Shown: positions 1 to 8,824 of the stretch, piece by piece | Position numbering within the stretch: the first letter of the stretch is position 1 | How the letters are laid out: each line of letters starts with the position of its first letter | Assembly: GCA_000023185.1 (NCBI GenBank) | Contig: CP001622.1 | Span: forward strand, 62,001-126,000 | Direction: 5' to 3' | Source: Rhizobium leguminosarum bv. trifolii WSM1325 | Lineage (GTDB): Bacteria; Pseudomonadota; Alphaproteobacteria; Rhizobiales; Rhizobiaceae | Length of the DNA stretch: 64,000 bases | Translations under genes and position numbers: made by a program | The notes under the pieces: model-generated | Told to the model about the DNA's origin: nothing | Database searches by the model: none | What the model saw: only the letters and a program-made list of their open reading frames with translations

Positions 1-146
1 ACCACAATGTCCGCGAGACGCTGGGTCTCATCGACCGCGCCTACATCATCCATGCCGGTGAGGTACTGACCCATGGCCGGGCGAACGACATCGTCAACAA
101 TCCGGAAGTGCGCCGGCTCTACCTCGGCGACAATTTCAGCCTCTGA
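1..146 (+). CDS. lptB: LPS export ABC transporter ATPase LptB, C-terminal end
   Basis: Only the last 48 codons are inside the window, reading in the frame that begins at base 3. The visible tail (HNVRETLGLIDRAYIIHAGE, then a RRLYLGDNF ending) is the typical C-terminus of LptB/YhbG: the switch-region histidine plus the helical end that contacts LptF/LptG. The protein is the cytoplasmic ATPase that drives lipopolysaccharide transport from the inner to the outer membrane. rpoN follows 173 bases later on the same strand, the standard proteobacterial order lptB-rpoN-hpf-ptsN, which supports the call. Upstream domains (Walker A and B) lie outside the window and cannot be checked. Confidence 0.9.
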   Translation, partial: HNVRETLGLIDRAYIIHAGEVLTHGRANDIVNNPEVRRLYLGDNFSL

Positions 147-319
147 CGTCAGATCCGGATGATTTTAGGCCGGATCGGCAGAAATTCACTATGCCGGCAT
201 AGTTCCGCTTGACCAAATACAATAAAAAAGCAATTTTTGGGCCAACTTGGATTTCCGTGGCCTGAAGCCTTGATCGGACGCGGTTTCCCGGAGGAATCGA
301 GGGGAGTTTTGCGTCCGTC

Positions 320-1879
320 ATGGCACTGTCCGCCAATCTTTTCCTGCGCCAGACTCAGTCTTTGGTGATGACGCCGCAACTGATGCAATCCATCCAGTTG
401 CTGCAGATGACGCATTTCGAACTCAACCAGTTCATCGCCCTGGAAGTGGAGAAGAACCCGCTGCTCGAATTTCCGTCGAATGACGGCGAGGCGGGCGGCG
501 AACGCGGCGAAGCCGAAGATGGAGAGTATGCTCATCAGCCGGAGGATGCCGGGTCGGACGACGGTTACGATAACCGCACCGAGGCGCTCTCCAGCGACTG
601 GTATGACAATGGCGGCAGCGCCAGCACCAGCCGGCTGAACGACGAGCTCGACGCCAATTACACCAATGTCTTTCCTGACGACGGTGCCCCGCAGCGCCTC
701 GATGCGCCGGAGCTCGTCAGCCAGTGGAAGTCGATGCCGGGCAGCGGCGAGGGCGCCGACTACGATCTCGACGATTTCGTCGCCGGCCAGGTGTCGCTGC
801 GCGATCATCTCGCCCAGCAGATCCCCTTCGTCCTGCCCGACATGGCCGACCGGCTGATCGCGCAGAATTTCGTCGACCAGCTCGACGACTGCGGTTATCT
901 GCAGGCCGATATCGTCGAGGCGGGCGAGAGGCTGGGCACGAGCCTCGCACAGGCAGAGCGCGTGCTCGCCACCCTCCAGAGCCTCGATCCGCCGGGTGTT
1001 TTCGCCCGCAGCCTCGCCGAATGCCTGGCGATCCAGCTGAAGCAGAAGGACCGATATGACCCGGCCATGCAGGCTCTGGTCGAAAATCTCGAACTGCTTG
1101 CCCGGCGCGATTTTGCCACGCTGAAGCGGCTTTGCGGCGTCGACGAGGAAGATCTTCTCGACATGCTCGGCGAGATCCGCCAGCTCAATCCGAAGCCCGG
1201 CAGCGGTTTCGAGGCGGGTATTTCCGAAGCGATCATGCCCGATGTGGTCGTCAGAGCCTCCTCGGATGGCGGCTGGCTGGTCGAGCTCAATCCGGATACG
1301 CTGCCGCGAGTGCTGGTCAACCAGTCTTATTTTTCCCGGGTGACAAAGAACGGCGAGGATCACGCCTTCCTCTCCGATTGCCTGCAGACCGCCAACTGGC
1401 TGACGCGCAGCCTCGATCAGCGGGCTAAAACCATCATGAAGGTGGCAAGCGAAATCGTCCGCCAGCAGGACGCCTTCCTGCTGCACGGCGTCGACTATCT
1501 GCGCCCGCTGAACCTGAAGACGGTCGCCGAAGCGATCAAGATGCATGAATCCACCGTCAGCCGGGTCACGTCGAACAAATATATGCTGACGCCGCGCGGC
1601 CTCTTCGAACTCAAATATTTCTTCACCGTCTCGATCAGCGCCGTCGCAGGCGGCGACAGCCATTCGGCCGAAGCCGTGCGTCACAAGATCCGCGCGCTGA
1701 TCCTGCAGGAGAGCCCGGAGGCGGTGCTTTCCGACGACGATATCGTCGACATGCTGAAGAAGGGCGGGGTCGATCTCGCCCGCCGCACGGTTGCGAAATA
1801 CAGGGAGGCGATGAACATTGCCTCTTCGGTCCAGCGCCGCCGCGAGAAGCGGGCGCTCGCCAAGGTCGCCGGTTTCTAA
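320..1879 (+). CDS. rpoN: RNA polymerase sigma-54 factor RpoN
   Basis: A 519-residue sigma-54, the usual length for rhizobia. Region I at residues 1-50 is the glutamine/leucine-rich activator-interacting segment (LRQTQSLVMTPQLMQSIQLL). An acidic linker fills about residues 50-130, followed by the core-binding domain and the DNA-binding domain. The RpoN box ARRTVAKYRE is present near residue 490 and recognises the -24 promoter element. RpoN directs transcription of nitrogen assimilation, dicarboxylate transport and, in rhizobia, nitrogen-fixation genes, always with an enhancer-binding ATPase. It lies between lptB and, after one transporter gene, hpf and ptsN. R. etli is known to carry a second, plasmid-borne rpoN; whether this organism does cannot be seen here. 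A long antisense reading frame overlaps the gene and is a codon-bias shadow. Confidence 0.97.
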   Translation: MALSANLFLRQTQSLVMTPQLMQSIQLLQMTHFELNQFIALEVEKNPLLEFPSNDGEAGGERGEAEDGEYAHQPEDAGSDDGYDNRTEALSSDWYDNGGSASTSRLNDELDANYTNVFPDDGAPQRLDAPELVSQWKSMPGSGEGADYDLDDFVAGQVSLRDHLAQQIPFVLPDMADRLIAQNFVDQLDDCGYLQADIVEAGERLGTSLAQAERVLATLQSLDPPGVFARSLAECLAIQLKQKDRYDPAMQALVENLELLARRDFATLKRLCGVDEEDLLDMLGEIRQLNPKPGSGFEAGISEAIMPDVVVRASSDGGWLVELNPDTLPRVLVNQSYFSRVTKNGEDHAFLSDCLQTANWLTRSLDQRAKTIMKVASEIVRQQDAFLLHGVDYLRPLNLKTVAEAIKMHESTVSRVTSNKYMLTPRGLFELKYFFTVSISAVAGGDSHSAEAVRHKIRALILQESPEAVLSDDDIVDMLKKGGVDLARRTVAKYREAMNIASSVQRRREKRALAKVAGF

Positions 1880-2006
1880 CGCGGCAACGCTTCGGCCTCG
1901 ATCGAAGCATCCGGCCCGCAAATCCCGTTGTTCCTCTCCAGCGCCCTGCGTCTTAGACATGCAAACGGCGCCGAAACCCTGTGAATTGTCTTCAACGAAT
2001 ATCGAA

Positions 2007-2930
2007 ATGCCGACCATGATGCGGCAAAATTCCAACCTTGCCAGGGAGCTTTTCCTGCTGCTGGTGCTGGCGACCCTTTGGGGTTCCTCCTATAGCTTCA
2101 TCAAGATCGGCGTCGAGACGATCCCGCCGATAACGTTGATCGCCGCTCGCACGCTGATTGCCGGCGGCATTCTGCTGGCCGTCCTGCGCCACCGGCGTGT
2201 CCGCCTGCCGCGCGATCTCGCCACCTGGCGGCGGTTTTTCGTTCAGGCCTGTCTGAACAGCGTCGTCCCCTTCACTCTGATCGCCTGGGCGGAACAGTCC
2301 GTCGATGCCGGACTGGCGGTGATCCTGAATTCGGCAACGCCGATCTTCACCTTCCTGCTGACCGTGCTGATCACCCGCCATGAGCAGGTGACGTTGCGAA
2401 GGCTTTTTGGCGTCATGGCCGGGCTTGCCGGCATCTGCCTCGTCATCGGCGTCGAAGCGCTCGGCGGTCTCGGCGAAAGCCTGATGGCGCAGCTTGCCAT
2501 CATCCTGGCGACCATCTGCTATGCAGGTGCCGCGATTTTCAGCAAGAACTTCAAGGGGCTCGACCCCGCGGTGCCGGCGGCCGGCTCGTTGATCTCAGGC
2601 GCGGTTGTTCTCTTGCCGATGAGCCTCGTCGTCGATCGGCCGTGGGAAATCGATCCTTCGCCGGCATCGATGCTGGCGCTGCTGGCCCTCTCCGCCTTTT
2701 CGACGGCGCTCGCCTTTGTGATCTATTTCCGTCTCGTCCAGACGCTGGGTTCGGTCGGAACCACCGCGCAAGCCTATCTCAGAGTGCCGATCGGGGTTGC
2801 GATCGGCATCGTTTTTCTCGGCGAAAGGCTGAGCCCGACGGCCTGGATCGGGCTCGTCTGCGTCATAGCAGGTGTCGCCGCCATGACGATCCCTGCAAGG
2901 AGGGGCACAACGCAGGCACGAAACGCCTAA
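2007..2930 (+). CDS. DMT-superfamily (EamA) permease
   Basis: A 307-residue inner-membrane protein with about ten predicted hydrophobic segments arranged as two EamA repeats (roughly residues 10-140 and 155-300), the pattern of drug/metabolite exporters such as RhaT or YdcZ-type carriers. The first helix carries the family-typical LATLWGSSYSFIKIG. The frame is open further upstream, but the translation before base 2007 is arginine/serine-rich and unlike the family, so the ATG at 2007 is preferred. It sits between rpoN and hpf, separating two genes that are adjacent in many proteobacteria. That position says little about its substrate, which cannot be deduced from sequence; amino acids or related metabolites are typical of the family. 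Confidence 0.85.
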   Translation: MPTMMRQNSNLARELFLLLVLATLWGSSYSFIKIGVETIPPITLIAARTLIAGGILLAVLRHRRVRLPRDLATWRRFFVQACLNSVVPFTLIAWAEQSVDAGLAVILNSATPIFTFLLTVLITRHEQVTLRRLFGVMAGLAGICLVIGVEALGGLGESLMAQLAIILATICYAGAAIFSKNFKGLDPAVPAAGSLISGAVVLLPMSLVVDRPWEIDPSPASMLALLALSAFSTALAFVIYFRLVQTLGSVGTTAQAYLRVPIGVAIGIVFLGERLSPTAWIGLVCVIAGVAAMTIPARRGTTQARNA

Positions 2931-3022
2931 ACTGTATGGGGTGGCGATCGGCGGCATGCCTTGCCCGACTGGGTATCCGCCACACGTTGACCGAGTGCCG
3001 CCGACGGTGATTCGGCGCCCTA

Positions 3023-3051
3023 TTGACTTTTCGGCAAGCTCTGGCTAGAAG
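3023..3051 (+). promoter_or_regulatory. sigma-70-type promoter upstream of hpf
   Basis: TTGACT and TAGAAG are separated by exactly 17 bases, a good vegetative-sigma promoter. It lies about 165 bases before the hpf start, so the transcript would carry a long leader, or a short RNA could begin here. The 292-base gap between the transporter gene and hpf has no other clear element. Confidence 0.5.
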
Positions 3052-3222
3052 CCCGCCGCAATCGATGCCGTGAACGGCGTCTGGAGTTATCCCCAGCATC
3101 AGAAGGGCACTAAGGACCCGCAGGCCTAAGCCGATCTTGCTTGAGATTGTGCGAAGTGCTTGGATGAACCTGAGGCTTGGCGTAAACTGATACCCGCAAA
3201 CGACCATAAGAAGGGAAACTCC

Positions 3223-3798
3223 ATGAGTGTGCGTGTATCCGGGAAACATATGGAAATTGGTGAATCTTTCCGTCAAAGGATCGAGGACCAAATTGGTATG
3301 GCCATCACGAAATACTTCGACGGGGGATATTCCGGCCAGGTGACCGTGGAAAAGGCGAGTTCTCGTTACTCGGCGGATTGCAAGCTTCATCTCGACAGCG
3401 GGGTGGTGCTGCATGCGGCCGGCGAGGCGACCGACCCGCAATTGGCTTTCGACGCCGCCTCCCAGCGGATCGAAAAACGGCTGCGGCGTTACAAGCGCAA
3501 GCTGAAGGACCATCACGCCGGAAACCATCTGAATGGTTTTGCAGAGGTCTCCTACACGGTTATGGATTCCGTTCCTGATCACGATGATGAAATCGCTGAC
3601 GATTTCGCTCCGGCGATCGTCGCTGAAAGCACGAAGCAGCTGAAGACCATGTCGGTCGCCACCGCAGTGATGGCGCTCGACATGACCGACGAGCCGCTTC
3701 TCCTGTTCCGCAGCCCCGGCAAGGAACATCTGAACATCGTTTACCGTCGGCACGACGGAAATATTGGCTGGATCGATTCAGCCAGTATCAAAGGCTGA
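3223..3798 (+). CDS. hpf: ribosome hibernation promoting factor, long form
   Basis: A 191-residue protein. The N-terminal S30AE/RaiA fold (residues 1-100, beginning SVRVSGKHMEIGESFRQRI) binds the 30S decoding site. A linker leads to the C-terminal dimerisation domain (about residues 130-191) found in long HPF, which drives 100S ribosome dimers in stationary phase or stress. The ATG at 3223 is chosen because the family alignment begins at MSVRVSG and an AAGGGAAACTCC ribosome site precedes it; an upstream in-frame ATG at 3160 would add unrelated residues. The position between rpoN and ptsN is conserved in proteobacteria, where the product is often called the sigma-54 modulation protein. Confidence 0.95.
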   Translation: MSVRVSGKHMEIGESFRQRIEDQIGMAITKYFDGGYSGQVTVEKASSRYSADCKLHLDSGVVLHAAGEATDPQLAFDAASQRIEKRLRRYKRKLKDHHAGNHLNGFAEVSYTVMDSVPDHDDEIADDFAPAIVAESTKQLKTMSVATAVMALDMTDEPLLLFRSPGKEHLNIVYRRHDGNIGWIDSASIKG

Positions 3799-3868
3799 GA
3801 TCAGGGTGGTGAGCGGCGGTATTGCCGCCGCTCCTTGCATTTGATCCCGGCGACAGAAGGAAAAAGAA

Positions 3869-4333
3869 ATGGCATTGGCAGATTTGCTCCATCAGGATGC
3901 GATCATTCCCGCCCTCAGAGTAAATTCCAAGAAACAGTTGCTTCAGGAATTGGCTGCAAGAGCCTCCAGGATCACCGGGCTTTCCGAACGGGAGGTCTTC
4001 GACGTCATCCTGCAGCGCGAACGCCTGGGCTCGACCGGAGTCGGCAACGGCATAGCCATTCCCCACGGCAAGCTGGGAAACATCCATTCGATCGTCGGCA
4101 TCTTCGCCCGGCTGGAGCAGCCGGTCGATTTCGAGGCGCTGGACGACCAGCCTGTTGATCTCGTGTTCCTGCTGCTTGCGCCGGAGGGCGCGGGCGCCGA
4201 TCATCTCAAGGCTCTGTCGCGTATCGCCCGCGTGCTACGCGATCACGATCTGGTCGCCAAGCTGCGCGCCACCGAGTCCGCCTCGGCGATCTACGCCTTC
4301 CTCAACGAAGAGCAGACGTCGAACGCTGCCTGA
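3869..4333 (+). CDS. ptsN: nitrogen-PTS EIIA protein PtsN
   Basis: 154 residues forming a single PTS EIIA type-2 domain. The phosphorylatable histidine is His66 in GIAIPHGKL, and the surrounding RERLGSTGVGNG loop is typical of EIIA-Ntr. It receives phosphate from NPr as the last member of the nitrogen phosphotransferase chain (PtsP-NPr-PtsN), with no sugar transported. In rhizobia the chain influences potassium transport, ABC-transporter activity and carbon/nitrogen balance. It lies 70 bases after hpf on the same strand and is probably co-transcribed with it; a hairpin terminator follows directly. Length and motifs are complete. Confidence 0.95.
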   Translation: MALADLLHQDAIIPALRVNSKKQLLQELAARASRITGLSEREVFDVILQRERLGSTGVGNGIAIPHGKLGNIHSIVGIFARLEQPVDFEALDDQPVDLVFLLLAPEGAGADHLKALSRIARVLRDHDLVAKLRATESASAIYAFLNEEQTSNAA

Positions 4334-4360
4334 GCGGCATTAATTCCTTCCCGAAATGCA

Positions 4361-4390
4361 AAAAGGCGCCTGATCTCCCAGGCGCCTTCT
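4361..4390 (+). terminator. terminator after ptsN
   Basis: A perfect 10-bp inverted repeat (AAGGCGCCTG / CAGGCGCCTT) at 4363-4372 and 4379-4388 with a six-base loop. It lies 30 bases after the ptsN stop and before the convergent chemoreceptor remnant, and could serve either strand. Confidence 0.75.
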
Positions 4391-4393
4391 GCA

Positions 4394-4636
4394 TTATGAG
4401 GGGCGGAAAGATCGAGGCGAAGGGGCTGAAGTCGCCGGTGCCCGCATCTTTCGGGCGACAGAGGCGAGGACTACGGCGTTGCCCGAACCCGAGACGCTGA
4501 AACGCGTGGCCAGCGCCTTCAGCGTTTGTGCCTCGTCGTTGAGTGCGACGCTCGCAGCGGTCGCTTCCTCCACCATCGCCGCATTCTGCTGTGCCCCCTG
4601 GCCCATCTGCATCATGGCCTGGTTGATTTTCTTCAA
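4394..4636 (-). pseudogene. C-terminal remnant of a methyl-accepting chemotaxis protein
   Basis: The minus-strand frame encodes about 80 residues that match the very end of a chemoreceptor signalling domain: LKKINQAMMQMGQGAQQN, then AAMVEEATAAS and DEAQTLKALATRFSVSG. The same motif order is seen at the ends of the two intact chemoreceptors in this window ([17 protein letters not shown] in the gene at 29668). The frame stays open upstream to 4717, but that stretch does not resemble a receptor, and a RIME repeat begins just beyond it. The sensor, HAMP and most of the signalling domain are missing, so this is read as a decayed gene end. Expression as a short protein is unlikely. Confidence 0.7.
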
Positions 4637-4717
4637 GCCAACGACGATGAAGAGCCTGAGCGGAACTTGTTGAGCAAACTCGGTGCTGGAAGTCCACTCA
4701 TCGACCCTTCGGGCCAC

Positions 4718-4808
4718 CGTCTCCCCGCTGGGGAGAAGGGGGAATCGAGACGTTGCCGCAAATCTCTTCTCCCCTCGAGAAGACGGTGCCGGCAGGCGTA
4801 TGAGGGGG
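4718..4808. repeat. RIME-like palindromic repeat, copy 1 (partial)
   Basis: Contains the CTCCCCGCTGGGGAG hairpin and the segment GGTGCCGGCAGGCGTATGAG (from 4785), nearly identical to parts of the repeats at 44742-44889 and 51296-51418. This is the mosaic palindromic repeat known in rhizobial intergenic regions. It sits between the chemoreceptor remnant and the 3' end of the ribokinase gene. Confidence 0.7.
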
Positions 4809-4832
4809 CTGCCGCCGTCTATCCTTCAAGAT

Positions 4833-5732
4833 TTATATCCTGTCTGCGACTTCCTCGCTCAAGGGGATCGACGGTTGCGCTCCGGCCTTGAGGCAGGCGA
4901 GCGAACCGGCGACTGCCGCACGGCGCAACGCCGAGACAAAATCGAGGCCGTCGTCGAGGCTGGCGGCGAAATAGCCGCAGAAAGTGTCTCCCGCACCGAC
5001 CGTATCGACAGGTTGGATTTTGAGACCCTGCGCCCTCGAAATCGACCCGTCGCGAATGGCGATGACACCGTCGGCGCCGAGCGTCACGATCAGCGTCTGC
5101 CCCGTCTCCGCATGCAGACGCACAAGGGCTGCCTCCCGCGCTTGGGCGTCCATGCCCTCTTGTCCGGCGAGCCGCTCGAACTCGGTCTCGTTGGCAATGA
5201 CGATATCGGCGAGCCGGCCGAGACGCGGGGCATCGGGGATCAGCGGCGCAAGGTTGAGGATGCTGGTGACGCCCTTGGCGCGGGCGGCCGACAGCGCGCC
5301 TTCGACGGCAGCAGCCGGCACTTCGAGCTGCAGCATCAGGACATCGCCTTCGTCCATGCGGCCGATCGCGGTCTCGGCATCGGCAGGCGTGACCTGGCCA
5401 TTGGCGCCGGGAACGACGGCGATCATGTTTTCTCCGTCGCCGCCGACGAGGATCAGCGCCGTGCCTGTTGGACCGTCGACATGTTTGATCAGAGAAAGGT
5501 CGGTGCCTGCATCATCGAGCAGGGCCAGCGCTTCCGCAGCAAAAGCATCCTTGCCGACGGCGCCGGCCATATGCACGTACCGGCCGGCGCGGCGCGCTGC
5601 CAGCGCCTGGTTGGCGCCCTTGCCGCCGGCGGCCGTGGCAAAGCCGTTGCCGGCCACCGTCTCGCCGGGCTTCGGCAGGCGCTCGGTCGTGGCGATGAGA
5701 TCCATGTTGATGGACCCGAAAACTGTGATCAT
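4833..5732 (-). CDS. rbsK: ribokinase (PfkB family)
   Basis: A 299-residue PfkB-family sugar kinase that phosphorylates ribose at O5. The N-terminal FGSINMDLIATTERLPKPGE and the glycine motif AAGGKGANQALAARRAG (about residues 37-53) are ribokinase signatures. The C-terminal PVDTVGAGDTFCGYFAASL contains the catalytic aspartate and anion hole. The ATG at 5732 matches the family start; the frame extends 13 codons further without similarity. No ribose transporter gene is adjacent, and rmuC follows upstream on the same strand after 80 bases. A related specificity, such as deoxyribose or another pentose, cannot be excluded. Confidence 0.9.
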   Translation of the reverse strand: MITVFGSINMDLIATTERLPKPGETVAGNGFATAAGGKGANQALAARRAGRYVHMAGAVGKDAFAAEALALLDDAGTDLSLIKHVDGPTGTALILVGGDGENMIAVVPGANGQVTPADAETAIGRMDEGDVLMLQLEVPAAAVEGALSAARAKGVTSILNLAPLIPDAPRLGRLADIVIANETEFERLAGQEGMDAQAREAALVRLHAETGQTLIVTLGADGVIAIRDGSISRAQGLKIQPVDTVGAGDTFCGYFAASLDDGLDFVSALRRAAVAGSLACLKAGAQPSIPLSEEVADRI

Positions 5733-5812
5733 GAATGTGTCCCGTCTTCTGGAGCATGCTGACGACATCATGCTCCTACTGTTTCATGCGGGCGCGACAC
5801 TGCCCGAAGCGG

Positions 5813-7036
5813 TCACTCCTCGTCAACCACCCGCAGCTTCAGAAGACCAGTGCGGCTCTCCACCGATTTGGCTGCGGCTTCGCTGTCGCGGGCAGGCTTG
5901 GCATCGCCGCCGGCCTCGAATTCCAGCGCTTCGATCCTGGCGCCGCGCCTGGTGAGCTTGTCGGCTGATGTGACCACCATGTCGATATCCTTCTGCGCCA
6001 TGGCGAAATGGCCCTGCAGCTTGCGCACCCGCTCGTCGAGGCGGCTGAGATCGTCCATCAGGATCGCCACTTCGCCCTGGATCAGATGCGCCTGCGCCCG
6101 CATGCGCTGATCCTTGAGCACGGCCTGGATGACCTGGATCGACAGCATCAGCAGCGACGGTGAGACGATGACGATGCGCGCACGGTGCGCCTTCTGCACC
6201 ACCGGCTCGAAGTGCTCATGGATCTCGGCGAAGATCGATTCGGACGGCACGAAGAGAAAGGCCGTATCCTGGGTTTCCCCCTGGATCAGATATTTCTCGG
6301 AAATATCCCTTATATGGACCTCCATGTCGCGGCGGAATTGCTGGCCGGCGATCTTGCCGGCCTCGGGGCTGCCGGCGTCTCGGATAGCGTTCCAGGCTTC
6401 GAGCGGAAATTTTGCGTCGATCACCAGCGGCGGCGCGCCGTTCGGCATGCGGATCGTGCAGTCCGGCCGCGAACCGTTGGACAGCGTCTGCTGGAAGGCG
6501 TAGGCGCCCATCGGCAGACCGTCGGCGACGATCGTTTCCATTCTCGACTGGCCGAAGGCGCCGCGCGTCTGCTTGTTGGACAGAATGGCCTGCAGCCCGA
6601 CGACATCCTTGGCGAGCGTCTGGATATTGTTCTGCGCGGCATCGATGACCGCCAGCCGCTCCTGCAGCCGCTGCAGGTTCTCATGCGTCGATTTGGTCTG
6701 CTCGGTGATCGTCGAGCTGACTCGCTGCGACATGCCGTCGAGGCGTTGGCTGATCGTCTGGTTGAGTTCGCTCTGCCGCGCGCCGAAGACCTCGGTCATC
6801 GCCGCGATGCGGCCCTGCATCTCTGCCTGAATCTTCAAAAGCTCGCCCATGCGCGCTTCGTTTTCCTCAGCGCGAAAGTTCGCTTCCTCCGCCTGCTCGC
6901 GGCGAAGGCCGGAGCCGCGCAGCAGAAGCACGATCACCAGCAGGACGAGGACGGCGAGACCCCCGCCGACAAGCGCCAGCATGGCCGGGCTGATCGAGGC
7001 AAGGGAAAGGGCGAGCGATTCGGAATGGACGGTCAT
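5813..7036 (-). CDS. rmuC: DNA recombination protein RmuC
   Basis: 407 residues. One N-terminal membrane segment (about residues 15-40, LALVGGGLAVLVLLVIVLLL) is followed by a long coiled coil (about 45-150). The RmuC nuclease-like domain follows (about 170-370) with characteristic DAKFPLEAW, FVPSESIFAEIHE and VVIVSPSLLMLSIQVIQ segments; the family belongs to the PD-(D/E)XK-like fold. In E. coli, RmuC limits inversions between short inverted repeats. The gene is not obviously in an operon with rbsK. Length and domain order are normal for the family. Confidence 0.92.
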   Translation of the reverse strand: MTVHSESLALSLASISPAMLALVGGGLAVLVLLVIVLLLRGSGLRREQAEEANFRAEENEARMGELLKIQAEMQGRIAAMTEVFGARQSELNQTISQRLDGMSQRVSSTITEQTKSTHENLQRLQERLAVIDAAQNNIQTLAKDVVGLQAILSNKQTRGAFGQSRMETIVADGLPMGAYAFQQTLSNGSRPDCTIRMPNGAPPLVIDAKFPLEAWNAIRDAGSPEAGKIAGQQFRRDMEVHIRDISEKYLIQGETQDTAFLFVPSESIFAEIHEHFEPVVQKAHRARIVIVSPSLLMLSIQVIQAVLKDQRMRAQAHLIQGEVAILMDDLSRLDERVRKLQGHFAMAQKDIDMVVTSADKLTRRGARIEALEFEAGGDAKPARDSEAAAKSVESRTGLLKLRVVDEE

Positions 7037-7242
7037 GCCGCAAGCATAACAGAAGAAGCGGCGATTTATAGATCAAAACGTGAACAGAATGGACGATCCT
7101 CAATATCTTCGCAAGCCGTTGCTCTTCCGCGTCCACCGAAAAGAAATGTCGCCGCGGCTTAACGATTGCTCAACCATATTGGCCAAAACCTGCGGCGCTG
7201 AAATCCCCTCCCGCGCGCGTCGCGCCAAGTACAGAGATCCCC

Positions 7243-8727
7243 ATGACCGCCCAGCAGACCGACAATGCCCTCAGGCAGCGCCTCGATTTCATCGAGCTGG
7301 ATGAAGCGGCGCGCAAGTCGATGCGGGATCTGCGCCCTGTCATATCAGAGCTGATCGGCGGCGCCCTCGATAAATTCTACGCCAAGATCGCCAAGACCCC
7401 CGCTGTCGCCGACAAGTCCCAACTGGGCCATGCCAAGAAGCGTCAGCAGGATCATTGGGTCAATCTTACTGGCGGCACGTTCGACGAGAGCTATGTCGAC
7501 GGCGTGACCGCCGTCGGCCGCATGCATGAGCGCATGGGGCTGGAACCGCGCTGGTCTATCGGCGGTTACGCCATCGTCATGTCCGAACTCGTCAAGGGCA
7601 TCATGGAAAAGCAGTGGCCTTCGATCTTCGCGCGCCAGCAAGGCAAGCTGTTGGCCGAGAAGCTATCGGCGGTCGTCAAATCGGGCATGCTCGACATGGA
7701 TTATTCCATCTCGGTCTATCTCGAGACGCTGGAAGCCAAGCGCCGCGCCTTGGAAGAGCAGCGCGCTGAGGCCCAATCCGACCAGGCGATCGCGCTGGAG
7801 CAGCTGCGCCGCGGTCTAGAAGCGCTGTCGAACGGCGATCTCGAAGCCACTTTACCGTCCGATCTGCCGGGCAATTTCCGGCAGATGGCCGAGGACTATA
7901 ATCGCGCCGTCAGCGCCCTTCGCCAATCCTTCGCCTCCGTGCGCGAGACCTCCGGCCATATCAAGACCGGCGCCGACGTCATCTCCAACGCGACCAACGA
8001 TCTGGCGCTGCGCACCGCCCAGCAGGCGGCAGGCGTCGAGGAGAGCTCGGCCGCGCTGCAGCAGCTGTCCGTCAGCGTCGGCCAGACGGCCGCCAATGCC
8101 GAGAAGGCGTCGGATGCCGTGCGCGAGACACAGCAGAAGGCGAAGAACTCCGGCGAACTCGTCACCAGCGCCGTCTCGGCGATGGCCGGCATCGAGAAAT
8201 CCTCGACCGGGATCTCCAAGATCATCGGCGTCATCGATGAGATCGCCTTCCAGACCAATCTGCTGGCGCTAAACGCCGGTGTCGAGGCGGCCCGTGCCGG
8301 CGATGCCGGCAAGGGTTTTGCCGTCGTCGCCCAGGAAGTTCGCCAGCTCGCCCAGCGTACCGTGGAAGCAGCCAAGGAGATCAAGAACCTGATCTCGCAG
8401 AGCTCGACCCAGGTCAATCAGGGTGTCGGCATCGTTTCCAGCACCGGCGAGGCGCTGAACGACATGATCAGCCGCATCGACATCATCAACCGTTTCGTCG
8501 CCGATATCGCCGCCGCCGCCCGTGATCAGGCGACCGGCGTCAACGAGGTCAGCCTCGCCGTCCGCAACATGGGTGCGATCACCCAGCAGAATTCGGACAT
8601 GGTCGAGCACTCTTCGGCGGAAACCCGCCGCCTCAAGGACGAGGTGGAGACCCTGATCGAGCTGCTGCAGCACTTCCGTGCCCGGCCGGAGGGCCGTTCC
8701 GCGGGTGCTGCCCGCCGGGCGGCCTGA
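7243..8727 (+). CDS. globin-coupled methyl-accepting chemotaxis protein
   Basis: A 494-residue soluble receptor with no membrane segment. Residues 1-165 form a protoglobin-type sensor domain. His95 in RMHERMGLEPRWSIGGY fits the proximal haem ligand seen in HemAT-type oxygen sensors. A short linker is followed by the MCP signalling domain (about 235-480), with the hairpin tip [20 protein letters not shown] and [21 protein letters not shown]. The C-terminus has no CheR-docking pentapeptide. It is predicted to signal oxygen or another haem ligand to the chemotaxis kinase from the cytoplasm. Flanking genes (rmuC, def) are unrelated, so it appears to be a stand-alone gene. Confidence 0.9.
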   Translation: MTAQQTDNALRQRLDFIELDEAARKSMRDLRPVISELIGGALDKFYAKIAKTPAVADKSQLGHAKKRQQDHWVNLTGGTFDESYVDGVTAVGRMHERMGLEPRWSIGGYAIVMSELVKGIMEKQWPSIFARQQGKLLAEKLSAVVKSGMLDMDYSISVYLETLEAKRRALEEQRAEAQSDQAIALEQLRRGLEALSNGDLEATLPSDLPGNFRQMAEDYNRAVSALRQSFASVRETSGHIKTGADVISNATNDLALRTAQQAAGVEESSAALQQLSVSVGQTAANAEKASDAVRETQQKAKNSGELVTSAVSAMAGIEKSSTGISKIIGVIDEIAFQTNLLALNAGVEAARAGDAGKGFAVVAQEVRQLAQRTVEAAKEIKNLISQSSTQVNQGVGIVSSTGEALNDMISRIDIINRFVADIAAAARDQATGVNEVSLAVRNMGAITQQNSDMVEHSSAETRRLKDEVETLIELLQHFRARPEGRSAGAARRAA

Positions 8728-8824
8728 GGCGAATATGGCGAAATTCCAGGCGGGGATGCAAAAAAGCGTATTCCCCGGCTGCCGGATAATTCCATAGTCG
8801 GAAAAGATGGGTTATGGGAACGCC

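Noticed and set aside
149..2035. A 628-codon open frame on the minus strand across rpoN
   Set aside because: It is the mirror of a strongly codon-biased sigma-54 gene; its translation has no recognisable domain.
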